Origin: Linderina pennispora
Lineage: Eukaryota > Kickxellomycota > Kickxellomycetes > Kickxellales > Kickxellaceae
Direction of reading: 5' to 3'
DNA length: 64,000 nucleotides
Assembly: GCF_002104995.1 (NCBI RefSeq)
Contig: NW_024468257.1
Span: 744,001 to 808,000 of the forward strand
Of the stretch, positions 12,157 to 22,538 are shown piece after piece. Position numbers and translations under genes: made by a program. The stretch's first letter is position 1. The number at the start of each line of letters is the position of its first letter. The notes under the pieces are model-generated. The model worked only from the letters and a program-made list of their open reading frames with translations, ran no database searches and was not told the origin of the DNA.

Positions 12157-15100
12157 ATGGCAGTTACGAACCAGATCCAGCAGTTTGTTGGTAAGTAGCA
12201 GGCCGTCTTGCTTTTTCTGCTGCAATGTCGCGCATGTAGATGCTACTTTTCTTCAAGTATTAGCGTGGCTGCACCACTCGATAGAGGGGATAGGAGAGGT
12301 TTGTGTGAATTTTTCGGTGCAATATCTCGATGGTTAGCCACCGCAGTTTCTTCTCACCAACCGCCATGCATGGCGCGCACAAGAAGGACAACAGCTCGTA
12401 TGTGCATAACTGCGCGTCATTACACGGTGATATCATGACAGTACTGCTGAGTCGTGCGTGCGATATATCTACCTCCCCTCTTGATTCCGATGCCCCGTCT
12501 TTGAATCCTAAACTGGCCTGTTCTCAACCTTTTCTAACAATCCCTTTTTGACTGAATTCCTGCTTGACGACATTCTTATGATGGCCAATCGACTAGGCGG
12601 CAACAATCTTGATACAGCGACAGCCAGCAAGGTGCGCGACTTTGTCAAGGACCATGGCGGCCACACAGTGATTACCCGGGTGCTGATTGCCAACAACGGC
12701 ATTGCGGCGGTCAAGGAGATCCGCAGTGTGCGGCAATGGGCGTATGCGACGTTCGGGGACGAGCGCGCAATCGAGTTTGTGGTGATGGCGACACCCGAGG
12801 ACCTCAAGGTCAACGCCGAGTACATCCGCATGGCGGACCAGTACGTCGAGGTCCCGGGGGCACGAACAACAACAACTACGCGAATGTCGAGCTGATCGTC
12901 GACGTTGCCTGAGCGCACGGGCGCGCATGCGGTCTGGGCCGGATGGGGTCACGCCTCGGAGAACCCGACGCTGCCTGAGTCCCTGCGCGACAGCAAGAGC
13001 AAGATTGTGTTTATTGGTCCGCCTGGATCAGGCCATGCGCAGTCTTGGAGACAAGATCTCGTCGACCATTGTCGCGCAGCACGCGGATGTGCCCACGATG
13101 CCGTGGAGTGGCGACGGCATTACCGACACGTTCGTCAACGAGCTCAACCACCTCGAGGTGCCGGAACAGCGCGTACCAGAAGGCTACCACTCACAACATG
13201 GACGAGGGCCTGGAGCAGGCCAAGCGCATTGGGTTCCCGGTCATGATCAAGGCCAGTGAGGGCGGCGGCGGCAAGGGTATCCGCATGGTTTCGAAGGAGG
13301 CAGATTTTGTGTCGGCATTCTATCAGTGTCAGGCCGAGGTGCCCTGGGTCGCCGATCTTCATCATGAAGCTGGCTGGCGAGTCGCGTCACTTGGAAGTAC
13401 AGGTGCTGGCTGACCAGTACGGTAACGCGATCTCCCTGTTTGGTCGTGACTGCTCGGTCCAGCGTCGCCACCAGAAGATCATTGAGGAGGCGCCTGTGAC
13501 GATTGCCAAGTCTGACACATTCGAGCAGATGGAGAAGGCGGCAGTGCGACTGGCCAAGCTGGTCGGATACGTCAGTGCTGGAACTGTCGAGTATCTGTAC
13601 ACGCCAGGCGGACGACAAGTTCTACTTCCTCGAGCTGAACCCGCGTCTGCAGGTGGAGCACCCGACCACCGAGATGGTGTCTGGGGTGAACCTGCCAGCA
13701 GCGCAGCTCCTGGTATCCATGGGTATCCCGCTGCATCGGGTGCGCGATATCCGGCTGCTGTACGGCCTCGACCCGCAGGGCAGCTCATCGATCGACTACG
13801 ATTTCTCGTCGACACGGGCAAACGAGGTGCAGCGCAAGCCGCAGCCGAAGGGCCACGTTATTGCGGTGCGCATTACGGCAGAGAACCCCGAGGCCGGGAT
13901 TCAAGCCAAGCAGCGGCATGATGCAGTCGCTGAACTTCCGCAGCTCGACCAACGTGTGGGGGTACTTCTCGGTGTCAGCCAACGGCGGTCTGCACGAGTT
14001 CGCCGACTCGCAGTTCGGGCACATTTTCGCGTACGGTGCGAGCCGCGAGCAGGCGCGGCAGGCGATGGTGGTCGCGCTGAAGGAGATCTCGATCCGCGGC
14101 GACTTCCGCACCACGGTCGAGTATCTGGTGCGGCTGCTGGAGATGTCGGATTTCAGCGGCAACCGGTTCACCACAGCGTGGCTGGACCGGCTGATCTCCG
14201 GACCATCTGACTGCGGAGCGGCCGGATCCGGAGCTAGCAGTGATCTGCGGAGCCACATGCATGGCGCAGGCCGAGAGCGAGCGGCTGCTTGCCGAGTTCA
14301 AGACAGGCGATGGACCGCGGGCAGGCACCGAGCAAGGCGCTTTTGCGCACGACGTTCCTGGTGGAGTTTCATCTACGAGGGCGTGCGGTACCGGTTCATT
14401 GCAAACCGCACCGGGCCCACGGGCTGGATCCTGTACATTAACGGGTGCAATGTGGCAGTGGGTGTGCGGCCCTTGAGCGACGGCGGTAGTGCTGGTGCTG
14501 CTTGACGGCAAGAGCCACACATGCTATACGCGCGAGGAGGTAGGCGCGACGCGTCTGCTTGTTGATGAGCGCACATGCCTACTCGAGGAGGAAGGTTGAC
14601 CCGACGCAGCTGCGGTCGCCGTCGCCTGGTAAGCTGGTGCGGTTCCTGGTGGAGTCAGGCGACCACGTGAGCGCTGGTGAGGCGTACGCAGAAATCGAAG
14701 TAATGAAGATGTATATGCCCTTGACTGCATCTGAGGACGGCATCGTGCAGTTCGTCAAGCAGCCCGGGATCGACGCTGACGGCCGGAGAGGTGCTCGGTA
14801 TCCTGACCCTGGACGACCCGTCGCGTGTCAAGCACGCGAAGCCGTTCGAGGGCCAGTTGGCGACCTACGGACCGCCGCAGGCGTATGGCAGCAAGACTCA
14901 TCAGCGGCTGCGTCGCAAGCTGATTCTTCTGACCAAATGCACTGGACGGCTACGATCACGCCGATTCCGGCAGCGACGCTGCTACAGAAGATCGCGGCGT
15001 TGCTGGAGAAGCCTGAGCTGCCGTTCCTCGAGATTGGCGAGGTTCTGTCGGCGCTATCGAGCCGGCTGCCGGCCAAGCTGACAAGCACATTGCAGGAGGA

Positions 15101-18100
15101 GATCAGCAAGGCGCAGCAATTCAACAGTGGGTTCCCCGCAAAGGAGATGCTGGCGATTGTGGATAACTTCCTCTGCGAGATGTCGCCCAGCTGATGCGGT
15201 TACGGTCACTACGACGCTGCAGCCGGTGATGCAGGTGCTGGAAGACTACAAGGAAGGTCTGGTTGTGCATGAGCGCACAGTGTTCCTGGGCCTGCTGCAG
15301 CGGTACATTGACGCTGAGTCGGTGTTCTCCAGCGCAATCAACGAAGAAGAAGGGTTCTTTGCGCTGCGCGATATGCACCGCGACGAGCCGGCCAAGATCA
15401 TCGACGCGATGATTTCGCACGCAGGCGTGGGAACCAAGAACAAGATTATCCTGGCTATGCTTGACGTGATCCGGCCGGTATCGACACAGACCGGCAGCCT
15501 GGACCCGGCGTACGAGGAGGTGCTGAAGAAGCTGACTGGGCTGTCAGGACGGGCAACAGCCAAGATAGCACTGAAGGCACGCGAAGGTGCTGCTGCAGTG
15601 CCAGGTGCCGTCGCTGGAGGAGCGCAAGCGGCAGATGGAGCATATTCTGCGGTCGGCGGTCACGGAGACGATCTATGGAGGCGGCGAGGAGTTCCGCACG
15701 CCGAGCTACGACGCAATCAAGGATCTGATTGTGACCAACTACTACGTGTTTGATGTGCTGCAGAGCTTCCTGTACCACGCAAACCCGTGGGTGCGGCTGG
15801 CGGCGCTGGAGGTGTATGTGCGGCGGGCGTACCACATGTACAGCCTGGTGGACTTTGACTACACCACCGCTGCCGACGCTCCTTTTCATGGTTTACTGGC
15901 GCTTCATCCTGGAGGACGATGCCTCGGGCATGTTTGCCGGGCAGATCGGACGCAATTCGACCGCATCAGGACCTCAAGCGCATCATGAGCGTGTCGGACC
16001 TGAACTTTGCCGTGGACAAGGACGCAGATCCGCAAAAGTACCTGCGGCAGGGTGCCATGGCCTCATTTGACACGTTTGCGGAGATGGAGGCAAACTTCAC
16101 CCGGCTGCTGGATCTGATCAGCAGGCAGCCCGGGCAGCGAGGCGAACTCGCGCGCCGAGTCACCGGCACTGGGCATGCGTTCGCAGAGCCGGTTCGCGCC
16201 GATGAGCGCCCTGACGGGCACTGAGTCGCCTGCAAGCAAGGGTGCGGCGACGCCGACCGGGCGTGGGACGTCGCGGTTCGGACACGTTATCAACATCGCC
16301 ATGCAGGTGCCGCAGGACGACCCGTTCGACGACGACACGTGGTCGTCGCGTCTGCAGTCCTTCACGGCCGCCCACTCCTCAGCGCTGCGCGACGCAGGTA
16401 TCCGGCGCCTGACATATGTGCTGCAGCGGTCGGGGCAGCACCCGGGAACATTCACGTTCCGCGAGAATATTGATTTTGGCGAGGACAAGACGATCCGGCA
16501 TATTGAGCCGGGCCTGGCGTACCAGCTGGAGCTGCCGCGGCTGGCGAACTTTGACATCCGGCCGTGCTTCAACGACAACCGGACAGCTGCATATCTACCA
16601 TGGTGTCAGCAAGACGAACGCGGCAGACAGCCGGTTCTTTGTGCGGGTGCTGGTGCGGCCGGGGCGGCTGCGCACGGCGGTGCAGACGGTGGACTACTTG
16701 ATTTCGGAAACGGACCGGCTGCTCAGCGATATCCTTGATGCGCTGGAGATCCTGTCGGTGGAGTACCCGAACTGCGACTGCAACCATCTGTTCATCAGCT
16801 TCCTGCCCAATCTTCAACCTGGACGCGTCGCAGTTTGAGCCGGCGTACCGCGGGTTCCTGGAGCGGCACGGCAAGCGGCTGTTCCGGCTGCGCGTGACGG
16901 CAGCAGAGATCCGGTTCCTGGTCCAGACTGGCTCAGAAGATGACATGCCGACACCGTTCCGGTTCTGCATCTTCAACAAGTCCGGGTTTGTGCCCAAGCT
17001 CGAGAACTACATTGAGGTGCGCGATGGCAACGGCGAGTGGGTGTTCCAGTCGCTGGATGTGCCCGCGGGATCGTATAATGGCAAGCTCGTGTCGACGCCG
17101 CACCAGCCCAAGGAATGGCTGCAGCCGAGACGCTACAAGGCACATGTTATGGGCACCACCTATGTCTACGACTTCCCCGACCTCTTCCGCCAGGCAGTAT
17201 CGGTGCAGTGGGCGCGCACGGCCAAGCTGGCCAAGCAGGCTGGCGCCAGTGTGCCTGGCACCCCGCTATCGCTGCTGGACGCGCAGGAGCTGGTGTGGGA
17301 CGAGGCTTCGCAGACGCTGGTCGAGAGCGACCGCGACGCTGGCCGCAACACGTGCGGAATGGTGGCCTGGGTATGCACCATGTATACGCCTGAGTCGCCG
17401 CAGGGCCGGCGTGTGGTGGTGATTGCCAACGACATTACGTTCAAGATCGGTTCATTCGGTGTTGAGGAGGACGAGTTCTTCTACCGGGCCACGCAGTACG
17501 CACGCACGCACGGGCTGCCGCGTGTCTACCTGTCAGCCAACTCGGGCGCCCGCATCGGCCTGGCCGAGGAAGTTCGCGAGTTGTTCCGTCCTGCTTGGCG
17601 CGATGCCCAGGACCCTGCCCAGGGCTTCGAGTACCTGTATCTGACTGAGGAGGACCGCGACAAGCTAGAGTCCATGGAAGCCGGCAAGGTGCGGTCGGTG
17701 ATCACCGAGCCCGTGACCACGGCCGATGGCGAGGTGCGCCATCGCCTACGCACGATCGTCGGCGCTACCGACGGGCTTGGCGTCGAGAACCTGCGCGGCT
17801 CGGGACTGATTGCTGGCGCCACATCGCGGGCATATGAGGACATTTTCACGGTGACGCTGGTCACATGCCGCTCCGTCGGTATCGGCGCCTACCTGGTGCG
17901 TCTGGGCCAGCGCTCGGTCCAGAACGAGGGCCAGCCGATCATCCTGACCGGCGCTCCGGCGCTCAACAAGGTGCTGGGCCGCGATGTGTACTCGTCGAAC
18001 CTGCAGCTGGGCGGTACCCAGATCATGTACAAGAATGGCGTGTCGCATCTGACCGCCGACAACGACTTTGCTGGCATCTGCAAGATTGTGCGCTGGCTGG

Positions 18101-19387
18101 CGTTTGTGCCCACGGCACGTGATGCGCCCCTACTGCCTGTCGCCCCTGCTCTGCAGCTCGACTCGGTTGATCCGTGAGATCGGCTACGAGCCGCCTAGCG
18201 GCCCGTCCGACCCGCGGCTGTTCCTGGCCGGAGCCGATACCGAGCAGGGCTGGCTGTCTGGGTTCTTCGATCGTGGGTCGTTTGTCGAGACGCTAGGCGG
18301 GTGGGCGCGGACTGTGGTTACAGGACGCGCCCGTCTGGGCGGTATCCCCATGGGCATTGTGGCCGTGGAGGGGCGCACGGTCGAGAATGTGATCCCGGCG
18401 GACCCTGCGAACCCGGCGTCTGAGGAGCAGGTTCTGCAGGAGGCCGGCACCGTGTGGTACCCGAACAGTGCCTACAAGACCGCCCAGGCCATCTTTGACT
18501 TCAACAAGGGCGAGCAGCTGCCATTGATGATCTTTGCCAACTGGCGCGGTTTCTCGGGCGGCCAGCGCGACATGTTCAACGAGGTGCTAAAGTACGGTGC
18601 CTACATTGTCGATGCCCTGGCGCAGTACCGCCAGCCAGTGTTTGTCTACATCATCCCGAACGGTGAGCTGCGCGGTGGAGCCTGGGTGGTGGTCGATCCG
18701 ACCATCAACCAGGAGATGATGGAGATGTATGCTGACGAGCAGTGCCGCGCAGGTGTCCTGGAGCCCGAGGGAATCGTCGAGATCAAGTTCCGCAAGCCGC
18801 AGATGCTCGCCTGTATGGAGCGCCTGGACCAAAAGGTCCGCGAGCTGCGCCAGGCCCTGGCCAGCCCCGACCTGGCGCCTGAGCAAAAGGCCGAGCTCAA
18901 GAAGGCCCTGGACGAGCGCGAAAAGGCCCTTTTGCCTGTCTACACCCAGCTGGCCGTGCAGTTTGCTGATCTGCATGACCGCGCTGGCCGCATGGTCGCC
19001 AAGGGCGTGGTCCGCAAGGAGCTGCAGTGGAAGCATGCGCGTACCTTCTTCTACTTCCGCCTCAAGCGCAGGCTCGCCGAGGAGTACCTGCTCCGCGATA
19101 TGGCCAAAACGAGCCCCGGCATGGATCGCGAGGAGCAGAAGGCCATCTTGCAGGCCTGGTTTGAGCAGAGCAACTCGGAGGCCTACGACGACGACCGCGC
19201 TGTTGCTGCCTGGTATGAGAACCGCCAAGATCTAGTCGCGCAGCTGATGCGTGCCTGGAAATCCCAGGTTGAGGCCGCCAATGTCGCCGCCAATGTCGCC
19301 GGAGCCACCGACGATGCCCTGCTGGCCGCCCTGCAGCAGCTGTCGCCGGAGCGCCGCAAGCAGCTCCTGACCAAGCTCTCCCAGTGA
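12157..19387 (+). CDS. ACC1: acetyl-CoA carboxylase (multi-domain), many frame breaks
   Basis: Carboxylates acetyl-CoA to malonyl-CoA for fatty acid synthesis. Exon 1 (12157-12190) encodes [11 protein letters not shown]; a GTAAGT...CTAG intron (12191-12596) leads to [16 protein letters not shown]. In order: biotin carboxylase ([15 protein letters not shown]-grasp loop [10 protein letters not shown] near 13258, [20 protein letters not shown] near 13625), biotin carrier (EVMKM, biotin lysine codon 14706-14708), the long central region, and carboxyltransferase (about 17340-18900, with [14 protein letters not shown] and [16 protein letters not shown]). The spliced length, about 2,275 codons, fits the fungal enzyme. 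Between 12862 and 16815 about twenty isolated one-base shifts occur (mostly one extra base, for example near 12911, 13031, 13340, 13900, 14485, 14785), then one near 18171 (extra C). Protein sense resumes each time. An essential gene this conserved is more likely carrying sequence errors than a pseudogene. Confidence 0.9.
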
Positions 19388-19437
19388 AGAAAAACTAACT
19401 CTAGTATAGATCGATTAAAACACCCTTTTCCTAACAT

Positions 19438-19907
19438 CTACTTGCTATTGCTAAATGGCTTCAGCATCTCGATGGCCTTTTGCAGGTTGCTGATTGCATT
19501 GTCCACGTCATCGTACTCGAGTGCGCTGATCGCCCACCGAGCCATCTTTTGTGCATTCTTGGTCACCGCAGGGTCCACCAGAAGCTCTCCGTCTGCAGCT
19601 GGCAGATTCGCCGCTGGCACCGGCACAAACGTTGCGCTGCCGGCCATTGGCGCTATTGGCGCTGAGGTTGCTGGTGACTTGCTCACATGCGGCTGCAATG
19701 GCACGCTTGGCAGCGAGTCGAACTGGCTGTTCTGCACGACCGATGTGGGCTGCTGTGGAGTGGTGGGCTGGACTGGCGGCATTGGCTGGGCTGGTGACAT
19801 CGACTGCGCTGGTGGCATCGACTGCGCTGGTGCTGAGACCGCCGGGGGTGATGGCCACGCAAATATATCGCTGGCGGTCACATTCGGCTGCAGCGAGCCC
19901 GCATCCG

Positions 19908-19945
<38 letters not shown>

Positions 19946-20427
19946 CCAGGCGCCTGTGTCGGCTGCCTCCCCTCCCGCAGCGCCTTGACAATATCCGCCG
20001 CTTTCCATTTGGCATACCTGACCTTCTCCTGCACATCCTCCGGCAGCTCCCCGAACCCTGCCAGTACTTGCAAAAACTGCGATGCAACGATGAAATTCCT
20101 GGCTGTCACCTTGGTTGCCCTGCCATTCCGGTCCTCCGTGTCCGCCTTAGCAAACACTTTCAGTGCAAATGTCTTGCAGTGCTGCGAGGCCACTAGGTCA
20201 TTGGCCATTTTCGGGTCCTCCTTTATCCGCTCCTTCTCCGTCTCCAATTGGTCCAGTAATTGCGATAGGTAGGCTTGGCTGGCCGGCGTGTTCGACCCGC
20301 TGGCGATAGCCAAGCGGGCCGCGTAGTACGTGCAAAAATACGACACCACTGGGTCCACCGTGGCCAGTTCTTGCGCACGCTGAATGTACGGCGCAATTTG
20401 CTTCAACTCGGATGGAAGGTCTGACAT
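19438..20427 (-). CDS. VTA1: Vta1/LIP5-like ESCRT regulator
   Basis: 329 residues, one intact exon. Activates the AAA ATPase Vps4 during ESCRT-III disassembly at endosomes. The N-terminal helical MIT-like part is clear (LKQIAPYIQRAQELATVDPV, VSYFCTYYAARLAI, ASQFLQVLAGFG, KVRYAKWKAADIVKALREG). A polyglutamine run from CTG/CAG triplets (about 19910-19941) and a Pro/Ser/Gln linker follow. The C-terminal Vta1 module ARWAISALEYDDVDNAISNL, which binds Vps4, is complete. It is convergent with ACC1 (51 bases between stop codons). The glutamine run is a likely length-variable site. Identification is strong from both terminal domains. Confidence 0.93.
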
Positions 20428-20894
20428 TATAAAAACAAAATTGTGTTGAAGTGAGAGAAAAATGCGAGAAATGGATTATCCCAGGTTGTTCTCAATGGTC
20501 TTCTGGGAGCATTTTACTTAATCACCCTCCCGTTTCCAGACTGTCGAGTCTTTGCTACGAGCAGGCTAGCAAATAGGTGATGGGTCAGGGAAGTCTGCTA
20601 CCCTTGGACCCTAACAGCAATGTGTGAGAAGCAGCGTTCACATAGCACAAAATATGCTGCGTTGCCTACTTGTGCTCTCCAGCTGGAAACATGGCCTACC
20701 AACCGTTGTCTCTTCTAAACACGCAACTGCCAATCTCGACCTTTGCGGAAAGCATACAGCAACCCCCCAATCTGCTGATTCTGTGAAAAAGGCCCACTTC
20801 CGCAGCCATTGCCTGCTTTTGGGCGGTTATAAACTCCACGCAAACCTCTGGCAACCAAACCATATTTTCCTCTCTATCTTTCGCTTTTTTCACC
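20428..20894. promoter_or_regulatory. divergent upstream region of VTA1 and orphan gene; TATA at 20828-20833
   Basis: TATAAA at 20828-20833 is about 65 bases before the orphan gene start, followed by a pyrimidine tract (TTTCCTCTCTATCTTTCGC). No ORF of interest lies here. Confidence 0.5.
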
Positions 20895-22013
20895 ATGTTC
20901 ACCGTTTTTGTTCCAGCTCACGTTAACCGCGACAGCATCCCCGCTTGTTTTGTCGATACCAATACTACGTTCATTGATGTTGAAACCGAGCAGCAGGCAA
21001 TAGAACAACGCAGCGCTTCGGAGGATCCGTTTTTTGTGTTCGAGACCGGGTATTTCACAATCCACAATGTGCCCGACGGTCCGATGAAGTGCGACTACAT
21101 CTCCAGAAACTACATTATGCAGGCTTTCTTCTATGGCGGGTTCAGTGCCCATCACTGGAGAGCCCTATCTGAACGTAATGGCCTAAAGTTCAACTCTGAG
21201 CCACCAGTCCTTTACTTTGTCCACGAAGACAACATCGGCGACATACACGGAAACGCAACTGAGGACAACACTATTGTCCATTACTACAAGGAGAAAAATC
21301 TCGAGCAGTTTGCCGAGATAACCAAAACCACTGAAGGCTGCTGCAACCACTGCTTCATCGTGTACAAAGATGAAACCTACCAGTGTGTTGATTCCAGCAA
21401 CATCGACAACAGCTACACTTTTTCAGAAGCTCTCAAGTGGAAAGTCATTTCGACTGTCAGGAAGAACATCGCTGCGATCAACGACTTGAACAAAGTGGAT
21501 AGAAAGTTCAGGAAGCGCCAACCACCCAGGCGCCTGCTGAACGGAGAGTTCAGGCTCAGGAATGAGGACGGCGACGAGGTGGCTGACGGCGAGCAGTTTT
21601 CATTTATCATTCCACGCGATGACGATGAGGAAGAGGAGAGTGACGACGAATATGAGCCTGAACAGGACGGAATCAATGTATCCAATGGCGCACTAATGGC
21701 TAACCCTGGTCGTAGCGATGTGTTTTCCTGCGAGACAATTGATGGGATCCTTTACCTGACACACAACGGCCAGTACTTGTGCTGCCCGGATGACGGTATG
21801 AACGATATCCGCGTTTCTCCCGAGCTGCCTGAGCCATCAGACCGTCTCCAGATCAACTACGACGGCAACGATATTATGTTCACCAGGTGGGGTGGATCTG
21901 TGTTTGCAATGTGTGAGTGGGTCAAGGCATCTGTGGGTTGCATTGGATTCTATAACGATGATTACAGCCAGCGGTACAAAGAGCCAATGCGCCTTTGGCT
22001 TCTCCAAGGCTAA
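20895..22013 (+). CDS. orphan protein, 372 aa (intact member of two-copy family)
   Basis: Not a family I recognise. One exon, no signal peptide or membrane segment. The N-terminal half has regularly placed aromatic residues and Cys (CFVDTNTTFIDVETEQQ, CDYISRNYI, CCNHCF). A basic linker (DRKFRKRQPPRR) leads to a second half starting LLNGEFRLRNEDGDEVADGE, an acidic run (DDDEEEESDDEYEPEQD), then GILYLTHNGQYLCCPDDG and WGGSVFAMCEWVKASVGCIG. The two halves could be two beta-rich domains joined by a flexible acidic loop; the repeated NGQYLCC-like strand resembles beta-trefoil or lectin-like folds only vaguely. A decayed paralogue lies at 5294-6455. Codon use and promoter look normal, so it is probably expressed. 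Confidence 0.75.
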   Translation: MFTVFVPAHVNRDSIPACFVDTNTTFIDVETEQQAIEQRSASEDPFFVFETGYFTIHNVPDGPMKCDYISRNYIMQAFFYGGFSAHHWRALSERNGLKFNSEPPVLYFVHEDNIGDIHGNATEDNTIVHYYKEKNLEQFAEITKTTEGCCNHCFIVYKDETYQCVDSSNIDNSYTFSEALKWKVISTVRKNIAAINDLNKVDRKFRKRQPPRRLLNGEFRLRNEDGDEVADGEQFSFIIPRDDDEEEESDDEYEPEQDGINVSNGALMANPGRSDVFSCETIDGILYLTHNGQYLCCPDDGMNDIRVSPELPEPSDRLQINYDGNDIMFTRWGGSVFAMCEWVKASVGCIGFYNDDYSQRYKEPMRLWLLQG

Positions 22014-22538
22014 CCTACCCTGTGCCTAGTTGGGTTTTCACTATGACAGAGCTGGCTGTACTCAACTAATATATCGATATATGATGTTTTCGGGATGTGT
22101 TTATTAATAAACCACGCCAGATGTGAAGGTGGCTCTGGTCGAGTGGGCCGAGGAGATCCCTGTATTCTTATGTTGGCATGTAATACCTGCCACTGACTCT
22201 GAGCAGACTGGAAAACGCATCCTGTGAACCGCAGTCTTCTTCATTTGCCCACAATCCATGCCATTATCCTTGTTGTGTCTCGGGTACGATACACTTAGAT
22301 AGACAGCCTCCTGCAACTGTCTAGAATACGTTTACTCTCCAAGCACCTTTCCACGGCGTATACTGAACGTATGAAATATGCTGTATGAAAGAAGGAATAA
22401 GGAATCGCCAGGTGAAAGGGCAGGTGCCTGTCTAAGTAGTGGCGCCGGCCGCCCAGAATAGTATGGCCGGCCATTGTGGCCTAAAGGTCTTGATCTATGG
22501 GTTCCTAAAATCATAAGGATTTGGAACCACAAACACAT
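22014..22538. other. intergenic between orphan gene and left inverted-repeat arm
   Basis: Short GC-rich palindromic words (GGCCGGCC near 22473) but no gene. Confidence 0.45.

Noticed and set aside
19551-20008. Ala-rich and Ser-rich ORFs over the CTG run
   Set aside because: Other-frame readings of the VTA1 polyglutamine region.
5294-22013. The two orphan copies as a segmental duplication including ACC1 flanks
   Set aside because: Similarity is limited to the coding regions; flanks do not match.
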